From contig NW_020312902.1 of NCBI RefSeq assembly GCF_003265705.1, forward strand, positions 13,254,669 to 13,318,668: DNA of 64,000 nucleotides, written 5' to 3'. This document shows positions 1 through 11,156 of the stretch, in pieces. The notes under the pieces are model-generated. The model searched no databases and was not told the origin of the DNA. It saw only the letters and a program-made list of their open reading frames with translations. Position numbers and translations under genes: made by a program. Source of the stretch: Callorhinus ursinus (lineage: Eukaryota; Chordata; Mammalia; Carnivora; Otariidae). Numbering within the stretch: the first letter of the stretch is position 1; the number at the start of each line of letters is the position of its first letter.

Positions 1-1326
1 GGAAAGGGTCCACTCTTCCATGTGGCCTCAGCTAAAATCCCTTCCTATTGGCGTGTTTCTTGGCTTCTGAAAGAAGGTGGGATTTGGTGACTGGGAGGGG
101 GGCTTTATGCTCCTACCATGGGTAGGAGTTCCTAGCATCTTAAGCCCTTCTTCTGGCAAAAGAATATTCCTTGAAATGAAAGACAAGTATGAAACCCCAG
201 AAGAAGGAGGTATTTGCTACTGGTGATGGTATCATGTGGAGCCAATGATAAAGCATTGACAAGCTGGGCTTGGTTGGAAGGGGGCCTTGCCACTTGTCCT
301 CCCCTGGGTTCCTCTGACCTTCCTCCTAGAAACTATCTCAGGGGATTAGATCGAAATCCTGTGTGTAGGGTGTGGGTAATGTTCAGTTTCTTGACCCAGT
401 TGGTGGGTACACACGTCTGTTTACTTTGTGGTAAGTCATGAAACTAAACACTTGTGATGTGTGCACTCTTCTGTATTAAATTTACATTTAATTGAAAAAA
501 GTCCTCCAGGTACCTGATGAGAGAGCCAGAGTATCAAATTTGCAGAGATGTAGGAAAAGGCGCTACCTGAAGTGAGGTTGAAGAAATATGTTCTGAGTCA
601 GAGGATCACATACCTTAGTACAACTTTTTAGAAAGCCCCAGGTATAGTGGCAGTCTTTAGAGGCCCGGGGGAGGTTGTGTGGAATGGTGCTCGGAGCAAA
701 ACTTGATTTAAAATAAATTTAATAATTAGGAATGGCTTTCTGGATTGAGAACAGGATAGTGGCCTTATTATCCACTCTTCTTTCTAGTTCTGCCCTCATA
801 TTCTTAGCCTTACTCTTGAAGCTTTGCAGCCAAGGATGTTAGAATTTTCCAACAATTGGAATATGTACTTCATCTCAGTAACTCAGCCTTTAGTTCTGCA
901 AGGTCAGGGAACCATGACTCCTCTTTTGAAATCACTGGTCCCCGTGGTCACAAAGGGTCGGTGCTGCATACATATTGTAGATACCTCAGCAGGACATCGG
1001 ATCTAGATGCTTTATGATAGTCTTTCCAGTTTAGCATCCTTCAACTTATGATATGTGTTTGTCTAATGAGAACCTGATCAGGATGTGATACAGATACATC
1101 TTAGGGAATAAGAGATGCTTGTCTATGCCCATGTGTGCCAGTTTCTCTTACAGCCTCAGTGTCTATTCAGGAGCAAGGTAGAAAGTATGTTTGGAAAATT
1201 CTGGTTGACCTACATAATTTTCCCTAGCCTGGGGAATTGCCAAAGCAGTCAGGCGTTGCCATGAGGGTAGGCAGAGGGGATTGGTTGGGCAGGAGGGAGC
1301 ATCACAGAACAACTTTCAGGGCTTAC
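1..1326 (-). other. SORCS1 intron (partial), nothing recognised
   Basis: This is intronic sequence downstream of the last exon in the window. I see no clear interspersed repeat, exon or RNA gene. Short open frames at 214-441 and 824-1006 have no recognisable product and are probably chance. Confidence 0.7.
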
Positions 1327-1450
1327 CATGCACAGCAATGTCTTTTGTGTCCTGAATAAGGGCATTCCCTGCAGCCACCTGGACAGTGATGGTGTTAGTG
1401 CCTTCGGCCAGGAACGTGAAGGAAATGCTGCTGTCCAAGGTGATGAAGGG
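1327..1450 (-). CDS. SORCS1: SORCS1 internal exon 8 of 8 in window: second PKD-like domain
   Basis: This exon is 124 nt, 41 codons plus G of a split codon. The acceptor is TTTTTTAG|CCC and the donor is CATG|GTAAGC. It encodes PFITLDSSISFTFLAEGTNT followed by ITVQVAAGNALIQDTKDIAV and H. The F-x-F-x-x-x-G-x-x-x-[IV]-x-V-x-V-x-A-x-N strand pair is the end of a PKD fold, so this exon completes most of the second PKD-like domain. The downstream exons, for the juxtamembrane region, the transmembrane helix and the cytoplasmic tail with its sorting signals (known to be alternatively spliced in SORCS1), lie before position 1. The 62-codon minus-strand frame overlapping this exon starts in the intron and is not the real start. 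Confidence 0.95.
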
Positions 1451-2663
1451 CTAAAAAACAGAAGGAGAAATGCTCATTTAGTCCTCTGTGGGATATCAGA
1501 TTTTCTTCCTTTCTTACAAATCTCAGACTGTCACAAATCTGCGTGGTATTTGTGTGTCCCCAAGGGATCCTAACTTGAAACAAGAAAAAAGAAAAGGGCT
1601 TTTCATAGCTTCAAAAAACTGTGATTATATCCAGTATCCAGGAAGAGTATTAATATCCTTGAAATACGCTGTAAAATGTAATCCCGAAAGATGAAGATAA
1701 GACTGGACACTCTGGATTTTGCAAGTCACTCTGTTCCTTCTCCTGGGGCAAAGTAGAAGCAACATTTGTAACCTATTCCAGCTGGCTCTGGGAATAGATC
1801 ATTTATTTTTCTTCTCCTCCAATATTCTGTGTCACTTTATTTCCTCCTGTATTCCACTGGACTACAAGACCTTTCAGAGAGGTGGTCACATTTTATTTAC
1901 TTCTGTCTCATCCATCCTGGCACATTACTTTCCTACAGTAGAATATATATGTTAGTTGGATGCATGGTCCAATCACTGGCATTTTGCTTTATTATATCTG
2001 TGTTTTCCATTGCAAAGCATTTCTAACATTTTAAATAGGTTGGAAAATATTAAACATATATATGTGACCATTTTAATCCTTTTTTTCTTTTTCTGCTTTA
2101 TTTTCCTGATCACAACATATACAGGTTTCCCAAGGATAGAGAGAAACAGAATATATTACTTTCCTGAGGATTAGGACCTTGATAAAAGCAGGTCTTTCTG
2201 GGATAGAAGAATGCAGATCCTGAGGTTGAAGAGTCATTATTCAGGGGTCATCTTAAGGCCTGTGCCCTTCCAAGTTCCTGTTGTTTGCAAGGTATGACAC
2301 AACAGTAGGAAGCTGCTCTAAGGCAGCTCTTAAAGAGATGTTACAAGCACAGATGAGCAGACTCCCTCTCCTCTTTGTGTGTCAGGACAGCCATGGGATG
2401 GAGACCAAGAAGGTAGCCATTTGAGGAGGCACAGAGCAGCTCTTGAAGGGGGTGGGTATGGGCCAGCACTCAGGCACTCCTAACTGAACATGGCCTAGAT
2501 GTGTGTGCCAGAGCCCTGCAAAGGCTCAAAGGTGTGGCTTTCAGACAGCGTCCCTGCTACAAGACTAGAATTGCTTTCTAGCTCAGAATTTCCAACTGGG
2601 CCTCTGAAACCTAATTTGATTTCTTCTGCTTTAAAATGCCGGAGTTAGGCTACCGTTGCACCA

Positions 2664-3248
2664 CAAGTATTATGCCAAGTGAAATAAGTCAGTCAGAGAA
2701 AAACAAATACCATGTGATTTCATTCATATGTGGAATTTAAGAAACAAAGCAAATGAGCAAAGAGAGGAAAAAGAGAGAGAGAGAGGCAAACCAAGACACA
2801 GACTCTTAACTGCAGAGAACCAAATGATGGTGACCAGAAGGGAATTGGGGGGGGGGTGGGAGGGTTGGGTGAAATAGGTGATGGGGATGAAGGAGGGCAC
2901 TTGCGGTGATGAGCACTGGGTGATGTATGGAAGTGTTGAATCACTGTATTGTACACCTGACACTAATATTACACAGTATGTTAACTAACTGGAATTTATT
3001 TATTTATTTAGATTTACTTATTTACTTATTTGAGAGAGAGAGAACATGAGTGGAGGGGAGGGGCAGAGGGAGAGGAAGAAGCAGGGTCCCCGCTGAGCAG
3101 GAAGCCAGATGTGGGCCTCGATCCCAGGACCCCGAGATCATGACCTGAGCTGAAGGCAGACACTTAACCCACTGAGCCACCCAGGTGTCCCTAACTAACT
3201 GGAATTTAAATAAAAACTTTAAAAAATAAAATAAAATAAAATAAAATA
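2664..3248 (+). mobile_element. L1 3' end, truncated, interrupted by a SINE
   Basis: The sequence opens with the end of L1 ORF2 ('atgccaagtgaaataagtca') and runs through the carnivore L1 3' UTR ('gatgagcactgggtgatgta', 'tgtacacctgacactaatat') to an A-rich tail of AAAAT units. A Can-SINE splits it at 2999-3191. A G-rich stretch at 2847-2869 lies in the 3' UTR. Confidence 0.9.
2999..3191 (-). mobile_element. Can-SINE inserted in L1, with target duplication
   Basis: This is a tRNA-derived carnivore SINE in reverse orientation: T-rich tail, GA-rich body, 'gatcatgacctgagctgaag' and 'ctgagccacccaggtgtccc' at the head. It is flanked by an exact 17-base target duplication, taactaactggaattta, at 2982-2998 and 3192-3208. 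Confidence 0.95.
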
Positions 3249-3369
3249 GAATTCTGTAGCTCCCTTATTTTATGACCAGGCTGATAGCTGGAGTTGGGCA
3301 AGATGAGAGATATTGCCCTAAGCATGTGACATACTTTCTTCTCTGTTTGCTACATGAAAGAAAGCAGTG

Positions 3370-3512
3370 AGTATAGAAAGGAGGACACTTGTGTTGGGCA
3401 CTGGGTGTTACATGTAAGGGATGAATCAGTAAGTTCTACTCCTGAAACCAATATTACACTATATATTAACTAACTAGAATTTAAATAAAAATTTGAAAAA
3501 AAAAAGAAAGAG
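3370..3512 (+). mobile_element. L1 3'-UTR fragment
   Basis: A second short L1 end: 'gggcactgggtgttacatgt', 'attacactatatattaacta', then an A-rich tail. It resembles the L1 end just upstream but is a separate, 5'-truncated copy. Confidence 0.85.
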
Positions 3513-4039
3513 AAAACAGTCTTCCCTTTAACTAAGGGCAGACCCCAGAGTTCAAGTATTCTTAAGGCTCAGTGAGAGTACACACAAGGATGTGGCCTTC
3601 TGAATTAAACAACGAATGAGTTGCAAATAGGTTCTGTGATGTACATCAACTCCCATGGGCTGATAGTGGCTGTTCAGTGTCCTGTGTTGAGAAGGAAGCT
3701 GAAGTCAAGCTGGGTTCAGCATACCAATGTTGGCCATAGCAATGGAATAACGTGTGCCACAGAGTTGCCATTTCTAGTGTAATAAGAACAAAGACTAGCA
3801 ACGCTGGCTTTATTCAGTTGTTATTATAATAAATTACCTTGGGCAAAGTAGACCCGATTTTTAGCCTTAGTTTTTTATCTGTTCCATGAAGGGTTTGTGT
3901 TGAAAGAGCTGTGAGCACTTACTCAGCAATCAGAATATACAGGATTGATGAATGGCTTACGGCAAACTTTCTAGTCCCTACTGGTCAACCCATTCAATTT
4001 TATCTATTAGGAGACCTTCAGTTGCTTCATTACCTAGTC

Positions 4040-5130
4040 ATATTCTTTGGAATAAAAATGAGATACCACTTATACCCAAAAGAATAGCTAAATTTTCTTT
4101 AAAAATGGTAATATAGAAGATGATTAAGGATGCAGAGCAACTGGAACTCTCATACATTTTTTGGTGGGATATAAAATGATACCACCACTTAGGAAAAAGT
4201 TTAGTTTTACAAGAAATTGCAATAATTTTTCCAAAGTAGATGTACCATTTTATATTTTATGACTTAGCAATTGCAGTCTTGAGAATTTAGTCAAGAGAAA
4301 ACATATGTCCACAAACCAACAAAAATGTTCATGGAAACTTATTTGTAACAGCCCCAAAATGAAAACAGCCCAGGAATTCATCAACAGGAAAATGAATAAA
4401 CAAGCCATAGTATATCCATACAATGAGCACAAAAGAAAAAAAAAAGGTTACATAGTATGGATAAATCCCAAAACTATAAGAAGCAAAAGAAGCCTTACAT
4501 AAAATAATTCATATGGTATAATCATATATATGAAGTTCTAGAACAGGCAAATCTAATCTATGATAAAAGAAAAGGAGTGGTTGATTTTGGGGATTGGGGG
4601 TAAGTATTGATTGAGAAAGGGAATGAGAGGACTTTCTGGAGTGACGGTACTATATATTTTTGTGTATATATATGTATATATACATATACACATATATATA
4701 CGTGTATATACATATACGTGTATATATATATGTATATATATACATACACACACATAGAAAGAGAGAGAGTTTAGGTTACATGTGAATGCCTTTGTCAAAA
4801 CTCAGAAAGTGCACACTTCGGATTTGTGCATTTCATCATTGATACCACCACGGGGAAAAAAGTGTAGGCAAATACTGAATCCTAGTTAATAATTTGCAAG
4901 CTGAAGCATTTAGCACAAAGTATATTGGTGTCTAAAATTTGAAATGGGTGAAAAAATTAAGATTAACTGATGGATGGACAGAAGAACAGACAGATAACCA
5001 GACGTGATAAAACAAAAATAGTAAGTGTTAATGGTAGACTACAGATGGTGGGTATACAGATATTCACTGTAGAATTATTTCAATTTTAGTGTATGTTTGA
5101 AGTTTTCCATAATAAAATGTTGGGACAGAA
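4040..5130 (+). mobile_element. Old L1 (L1M-type) 3' end
   Basis: Degraded ORF2 end and 3' UTR: 'aaaatgagataccacttata', 'ttatttgtaacagccccaaa', 'ccatacaatgagca'. It continues past a TA-rich microsatellite to 'ttgaagttttccataataaa' near 5100. The middle (4800-5010) is poorly recognisable. Confidence 0.75.
4651..4756. repeat. TA/TG/CA microsatellite with palindromic units
   Basis: About 105 bases of alternating TATATG, TATACA and TACGTG units, many self-complementary, ending in (CA)5. It lies inside the L1M copy. The minus-strand frames across it (Tyr/Ile/Val/Cys-rich) are low-complexity artefacts. Confidence 0.95.
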
Positions 5131-5423
5131 AACATGAAAGAAATAATCAATGTGATTTTATTTTTCCTGATTCCACGAGTGACTTTCTCTGACCATGGCT
5201 ACATTCCATTGTCCTCCATTTTAGTTCCCTGCCCTCAGCTGTCATCTTCCCACCTCTCACCAGCAGGCAGTTTTCTCCCTTGACAGTTGTCTCTTCATGA
5301 AACCTTCACTACTTCCATGTCATCTTCGTCAGCTCTTAGTGGTCCATGTGCCCCCGCCTTTCTTTGCACACTCTTGTAGCCTTAGACTTGGGGAGTTGGT
5401 ACTTTGCCAGACAAAGGAACCAC

Positions 5424-5629
5424 TTTTTTTTTTAAGATTTATTTATTTATTTGAGAAAGAGAGAGAGAACAGGGTAGGGAGGGGCCGAGGGAGAGGGAGA
5501 GAGAATCTCAAGCAGACTCCCCACTGAGCATGGAGCCCAATGTGAGGCTCCATCTCACAACCCTGAGATCCTGACCTGGGCTGAAATCAAGAGTCGGACA
5601 CTTAACCAACTGAGCCACCCAGGCGTCCC
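5424..5629 (-). mobile_element. Can-SINE, reverse orientation
   Basis: Poly-T then (ATTT)n, GA-rich body, and head 'ctgagccacccaggcgtccc'. The target duplication is unclear (aaaggaaccact against aaaggcatctct). Confidence 0.93.
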
Positions 5630-6763
5630 TAAAGGCATCTCTTTTGAGAGGAGTGGAATTCTTGTCCCTGCAGATTTGCTCTTCCCTCCATCTGGCTGCT
5701 TCCCTAGGAGATCCAGGAGCCAAACAAGGGTGCAGGGCTGCAGGACAAAGGGGATGCCATCTGTGATGGGAGGGAGCATGCCATCCTATCAGCCAGTCAG
5801 GGCTCTGAGTCACAGCAAATAGTGCTGAATGGGAACACTTGGTCCCCAGGTGGCAGACCACAGGCTTCCATGCTAGGGAAGAGACAGGAGCTAATTTTGT
5901 TTTCGAAATTGCCTTTGTTGTTCATCAACTGATATGGCATCATGGCTGATTTTACCTTCCTTGCAAAGCTGGAACACTCAACAGTATTCCTGAATTCTTT
6001 GTTGGCCACCAATACCTAGTGCGTAATGCTAAATTAAATCAAGTATTTTAAGGTTCATTTACTAAATCTATTAGGCAAGCAGACACATTTATTAAGCCAG
6101 ACCTCTGTTAATCCAAGCAAATTGGCCTTTCAGAGCTCTACAAATCCAACAGGCAGCTGATTGACTTCTCTGTCTCTGTACTTTGTCCAAGCTGCAGGGC
6201 CAGCCCACGGTGAGACTCCTTGGAATAATACCTTATTCCCTGCCTAGGTTGTGGGTTACATTCCTGCCCACAGAGAATCCCTTATGTGCAACAGGTCACA
6301 TACTATCCACTGAGCCCAGAAAGATACTGACAAAGCTCAGGGTGACTATTTAGTTATGAGATTTCCACTTGACTAATGGAACAAGAAGCTTCAGGGAAAT
6401 CTTTGAATGCAGACTACACCAGTTCCCAGACGCTGTAAGTCAAGTTAATATTGAACATTATAAAACCTCCACAATCTAAATGTATACCTTGCTAAAAGCT
6501 GCCATTCCCAAATTGGACAGACTATGCTATCACTATGCTTGCCTTACTTAAAGCCTTCAGCAGATTATACAGTTACATGTAAAAAAAGTGGAAAAGGCAA
6601 GATACATAATGGTGGATATACTATGATTAGAACTATGTAAAACAACCTGAAATATATATACAAAGACCAGAATGAAATAAAGCAAAAGGGTATCTACAGA
6701 TGGGTTATGGCTTTGGGATTAATGTGAAAATTCATAGTTAGGGGAAAAAAATCCCCTCAAACC

Positions 6764-6765
<2 letters not shown>

Positions 6766-6798
<33 letters not shown>
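6766..6798. repeat. (CA)n microsatellite
   Basis: An uninterrupted run of about 16 CA units. Confidence 0.98.
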
Positions 6799-6800
<2 letters not shown>

Positions 6801-7419
6801 AGACATATATCCAAAGCTCATCAAAAGTTTAAAGCATCACTGTCCATGAATCTGGTTCTATCTTCTGTCATCCTATAAATACGAACTTCAAACAAAAATC
6901 ATCATTTATGCCACTCAAAGCCACCTGTTATGTATCCCCCCTACCTTTCAGTTTTTTCTCTAAATTTCTGCCCAAATGAATCCTCTGTTTTGTCTGAATC
7001 TGTCTATACAGAACACAGCCATGCCTTACCTTTCCATACAAATCTCTTTTCCTTCCTCTGCCTCAATTCTACCGTTTTTTCAATGCCAGGGTAAGACCAA
7101 CTTCATCCATGAGTCACTCCATGATCAGCAAGGTGTGCATCCATCACCATCAAGGCTGCTTGACTGGGCCAGTACCATTACATTCCTACCACCATACCTT
7201 AGAGTACCTATAACTTCATATTCTCAAATAGATTATTTCTTAAAGGAAACAGATGGAATTTGCACTGATTTGTATTCCTCACAACATCTAGCACAAAATA
7301 TGGGCTCTTGAAAAAGAGCTACAGAGCTACTGATGCAATTTCACATCTCCCCTGATAGGTCTGTAGGCCTCTGAGACTATTATTGGATTAGGAATGCTTG
7401 CTCTCTTCTATTTACTTAT

Positions 7420-7535
7420 ACATCACAGTTGTTCACCATCACTGCATTTGTGTCCATCATGCCTTCTCACTTGGACTATAATCTTCTTGAAGGTAGGGAC
7501 AATGTTGTACATGCTCCTCTATTCCAGAGAGCACC
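7420..7535 (+). mobile_element. L2 fossil
   Basis: L2 3'-end wording in degraded form: 'ttggactataatcttcttga', 'aggtagggacaatg'. Assigned from memory of the consensus. Confidence 0.55.
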
Positions 7536-7635
7536 AAGTGAAGGTCTAGATATAAAGGCAGGGGTGAGTTAATTCTTCTTGAGAACTTGATTTAATTCAA
7601 CCATCTGGGTGAACCTGCCCAATTCTCTTAGTCAC

Positions 7636-7636
<1 letters not shown>

Positions 7637-7681
<45 letters not shown>
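7637..7681. repeat. (CA)n microsatellite
   Basis: An uninterrupted run of about 22 CA units. The Cys/Val-repeat frame across it on the minus strand is an artefact. Confidence 0.98.
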
Positions 7682-7682
<1 letters not shown>

Positions 7683-8124
7683 TACTTTCCAAGGTTATTA
7701 GCCTATGTGTTTTCTCTGAAAAATGGGATAATTTCTCCATCAGTGATGTCCTAATGATTAAATTAAATAATGTGTACAAAGAGCCTCCTACAAAGCAGAA
7801 CTAGGAATAAATGCTCAAAATTAGCTCCTTTTACAGATCAGTTTGCTACTCAAAGGGAACTAAAATACCTCCAAAATCAGAGTGCTCACCAGAACACTCA
7901 AAGACACTCATTATTTTGCTAGTCAGATATGGTGCTCATTGGATCAATTATTGGGCAATGAGGTCATCTTGATGTGTTTCTGGTATGGTGCTGCCAAAAA
8001 GCACTGAAAATACACCTCGTTCAACTGGATCAAATAACCATTCTTAGAGGTGGGAGAGAAACCTACAGAACCAAGTCAGATATACCATCGAGATGTAGAT
8101 GCCATTGATGTAAAGGCTGAGCAT

Positions 8125-8370
8125 GATAGTGACTAATATTTTCAAGTGCTTAGATTCTAAACACATCTAAGTTACTAATATTTACTATTACTAATTACTA
8201 CTTGTTTACTCTGAGGTACTAATAGTTATTGATGTTATTATTCTGACATTATAATGACCAAAACTGAGGTTCAGAGAAATTGCATGATTTGATTAAAGGC
8301 ATATTGCAAAAAAGAATCTGAGTCTGGACTGCAGCCCAGATTTATCTTACTTCAACACTACTCTGTGCTG
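8125..8370 (+). mobile_element. MIR fossil
   Basis: MIR-like order of words: 'tttcaagtgcttag', then 'aactgaggttcagagaaatt', then 'gaatctgagtctggactgca'. The middle has an AT-rich expansion of TTACTA units. Confidence 0.6.
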
Positions 8371-8559
8371 GGTACCCATGCAGCACTTCATGCTCAAGCT
8401 TATAGATGGGAATTCCTAACTGAAGGAACAGGTCAGGTCAACATCAAACCAAACCAAAACAAAACAAAAACAAACTATAATGCCATTCTGTCATTTAAAA
8501 TTTCCTCACTTAATATGACATATTATAGATTAGCTAGAGAGATATTCCAAATAATAATT

Positions 8560-8710
8560 CAGTGATGTTCGTGGATTAGATATTAGTATCCTTGCTCTAC
8601 CCAAAGAAAAAACACTGAGATTTAGATCAGGTGATTTGTTCAAGTGAACACAGATAATCATTAGAGAAATAGAAACTTGACTCTGCAGTCACTTTATCTA
8701 CTTCTGTGTT
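8560..8710 (+). mobile_element. MIR fossil
   Basis: 'actgagatttagatcaggtg' followed by 'gttcaagtgaacacagataa' and 'gactctgcagtc', the MIR core order. Confidence 0.5.
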
Positions 8711-9149
8711 TATTTATCAAAATTTATTGGGTACTAATCTAGTAAGGGTCTTAAAATTCAGGTCTTAGAATACTAAAGAAAAACAAAACAAAACACGGAA
8801 AGGGGAAAAATGGCACTGTAGAGAAATTCTGTGTCTCTGGCTCCTCGTGGGTTCTGAGTAAATCACTGTGTTGACGATGGACAATAACTGCCCTCCTTGT
8901 GCACAGCAGCCTCAGTAAAGATCACCAGGTAAATGAATACTTAACAGAAAAAAATTCCCTGGCTGGACAGCCAAAAGTTCTCAGCAGAGAAATGAACTTA
9001 AAATCCTGTTTCTAATTTTTTCCTCCCAAATGATTTTCTCTTTTTTCATTCACCATGTATGCATGCAGGGTTTTAGGGTCTGTAACCTCTAGAAGACAAA
9101 CACAGTGATGCAGCTAAAGCATCCTGGGGCTGGAGGTGGAGCAGGGTAG

Positions 9150-9290
9150 CTGGGAGTTAGGAGACCGGGCTCTACAATTAACCAGATGTTTGACCTTGGG
9201 ATGCTCATCTCACACAAGGAGCTTTACTTCTCTAATGTACCAAATGGGGATCTTAATAACCAACACCTGTATCTCTTGCCCGGGTGAATA
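9150..9290 (+). mobile_element. MIR fossil
   Basis: 'gagttaggagaccgggctct', 'ttgaccttgggatgctcatc', then 'aatggggatcttaataacca', the usual MIR 5' half. Confidence 0.65.
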
Positions 9291-9439
9291 AGAAATTCAG
9301 AAATGCAAAAGCATTGTCGCTTATACTAAGAAACTGACTTGAAAGTATACAGCATCAACAATTCAAACAGAAAAGGGTCCCTTGGGTCCATAAGTGTAGT
9401 TCTTTTGTCAACCCATCCTAACTCCCAATTTTTATATCA

Positions 9440-9660
9440 AAATTAAAAGCATCTATTTAGTGAGTACCTAGTGTGTGCCAGAGAGATATATAGCATCTCA
9501 CTTAGATTTCACAACAGTCAAGATGATACAGGTATTATTCTGTCCAGTTTGTGTTGAATGAATTAAATTTTGGGTCAAATGACTTCCTCAGGCTCACACA
9601 GCCAGCAGTGTCACTGTGACTCCAAGGTCCATGTTTTCACCACCATATCATGCTGCCTCC
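9440..9660 (+). mobile_element. MIR fossil
   Basis: 'gagtacctagtgtgtgccag', 'cctcaggctcacacagccag' and 'ccaaggtccatgttttcacc', a fairly complete MIR. Confidence 0.75.
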
Positions 9661-9885
9661 CTAAGAAAGAGCAGGGGTGAATCTTCTCCCACTCTCATCA
9701 TGCAGGGGCTGAAGTTCTTTTTGGTCATCTCTAAACAAACAAAGCCATCATTGTTCATTCTTTTTTTTAAAGGAATTACTACATCAGAACTGAGAATTTA
9801 TTTCCCCTTTCTTGAGATGTCCAGCATTTCTAAGTCTGATATGATATCTTTATTAAATTATTATTTTTTTTAATGAAGGATCTCA

Positions 9886-10046
9886 GGGTGCCTGGGTGGC
9901 TCAGTCGGTTAATCATCTGACTCTTGATTTCAGCTCAGGTCATGATCTCAGGGTCATGGGATCAAGGCCCATTTCAGGCTCTACATTCAGCACCAAGTCT
10001 GCTTGTCCCTCTCCCTCTGCTCCTCCTCTGCACACGCTCTCTCTCA

Positions 10047-10090
<44 letters not shown>

Positions 10091-10106
10091 AAAATCTTTT
10101 TAAAAA
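9886..10106 (+). mobile_element. Can-SINE with long (AAAT)n tail
   Basis: Head 'gggtgcctgggtggctcagt', body 'gctcaggtcatgatctcagg', CT-rich region, (AAAT)13-like tail and AAAATCTTTTT end. Flanks atgaaggatctca (9873-9885) and atgaaaggtatctc (10107-10120) look like a diverged target duplication. Divergence marks it as one of the older copies. Confidence 0.93.
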
Positions 10107-10399
10107 ATGAAAGGTATCTCTAAGATGAGCAATGCCAATCACATCAAGAATGGCCAAGGGAAATGTAAAGATAAAATCAGGAATAGAGAAAAACATTAAG
10201 CCCTTACATTTAGGAACCCTCAGCCTAACTGCTCCCAGCTCCTCTTATATAAGTGTGGTCATTGTTGACACAACTGTCACCATCACCAGTAGCTGGGAGC
10301 AGGGGGGATGTGCCAAGTTCAGAGTCTGGCCCTCTGAATTCCCTTCTTAGAGACTTGTTGGCATCGCCACCATTCCTAAAATGAACCTTGGCCTTCGTA

Positions 10400-10562
10400 A
10401 ATCACCTAGTAGGTCTTGGAGAAGGGTTCTTTACATGCATTGCCCCATTTGATTTTCACAGCCCTGCATTTAGAGAGAGGATTCACATTTCCAGATGGAG
10501 TCACTGGATCTCAGAGATGCTAAGTGACTCCTTTAACATTATCTATGTTGTGAGTGGAAGGC
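10400..10562 (+). mobile_element. MIR fossil
   Basis: 'tacatgcattgccccatttg', 'tcacagccctgcatttagag' and 'gatgctaagtgactccttta' match the MIR 3' half in order. Confidence 0.65.
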
Positions 10563-10841
10563 CCAGTATTAAAAAAAATATAGGGCAAATGAAGTTTTAA
10601 AAATATTGATTATGGAAGCAAGTTTGTAGAGCTTCTCAAGGTACTCTTTCTTCCTTAGGATTGTTTGAACTTTCCCTATTATAATAATGAACCTGGTATA
10701 GAGACATATGTGATATTCAATTACGTGGATTCATAGTACTAAGTACTCCCTATTGCTCTCATCTCCGGTGCCCCCAACATCAACATGGCAGCTGGAGCAT
10801 AGGAGAATTCAGTACAGATCTACTCAAACATGCATCAGAAA

Positions 10842-10855
10842 GGGCCAAACCTTCG
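10842..10855 (-). promoter_or_regulatory. Weak 5' splice site of SORCS1 exon at 10984-10851
   Basis: The exon/intron junction reads AAG|GTTTGG. It is the only one of the eight donors in the window without a purine at +3 followed by A, or another strong U1 match. Exon continuity on the protein level still demands it. Confidence 0.8.
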
Positions 10856-10984
10856 TGCTATTGCCAAACCACCAGAAATAGGTAAGGGTCCCCAGCTGAC
10901 TGGGCCACACAACTGCACTGATGTTGACCTCCTTATTTCTTATGGCGACAAATGGCACTTGGAGATGAACATGCTCCACGGGAC
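10851..10984 (-). CDS. SORCS1: SORCS1 internal exon 7 of 8: second PKD-like domain
   Basis: This exon is 134 nt. GT completes Cys (T|GT), followed by 44 codons ending in Lys. The acceptor is CCCAG|G. The peptide is PVEHVHLQVPFVAIRNKEVN followed by ISAVVWPSQLGTLTYFWWFG and NSTK. It starts the second PKD-like, membrane-proximal domain. VNIS and GNST are sequons, and Y-x-W-W-x-G is the PKD-like strand centred on paired Trp. The donor AAG|GTTTGG is weak: positions +3, +4 and +6 do not match U1, while -2, -1, +1, +2 and +5 do. I keep it because the next exon continues the frame exactly (K, then PFITLD). If it were not used, translation would run on for eight codons to a TGA. Confidence 0.93.
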
Positions 10985-11121
10985 CTGGGGGAACACGGGA
11001 AACAGTGTCAGTTTTTCTGTTCCTGGAATAAACAAACTTTATCATACTCCCAGATTCTTAATCTTAACCCCATTATCATAAACTATAATAAAACAAGGAT
11101 CACAAACTCACAAATGTTGAG

Positions 11122-11123
<2 letters not shown>

Positions 11124-11154
<31 letters not shown>
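11124..11154. repeat. (TG)n microsatellite
   Basis: An uninterrupted run of about 15 GT units, 140 bases from the acceptor side of the 10984-10851 exon. Confidence 0.98.

Positions 11155-11156
<2 letters not shown>

Larger units (their letters stand above)
1451..10850 (-). other. SORCS1 intron, 9.4 kb
   Basis: This intron lies between the exons ending at 10851 and starting at 1450. It holds L1 and L1M 3' ends, three SINEs, MIR and L2 fossils, two CA repeats and a TA-rich microsatellite, each listed separately. I recognise nothing in 1451-2660, 3513-4040, 5630-6765, 6800-7420 or 8710-9150. In 6640-6740 there is a stretch that might be an L1 3'-UTR scrap, but I cannot support it. Confidence 0.85.

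Noticed and set aside
4553..4798. Tyr/Ile-rich hydrophobic peptide frames
   Set aside because: Translation of the TA-rich microsatellite; low complexity.
6766..7681. CRISPR-like repeats
   Set aside because: The repeats are dinucleotide runs with no spacer structure, and the window is plainly mammalian.
7597..7779. Cys/Val-repeat peptide, possible membrane or toxin-like peptide
   Set aside because: It is only a (CA)n microsatellite translated on the minus strand.
10824..11045. 73-codon minus-strand frame as a separate small gene
   Set aside because: It is the SORCS1 exon 10984-10851 read through its donor and upstream intron; not a gene of its own.
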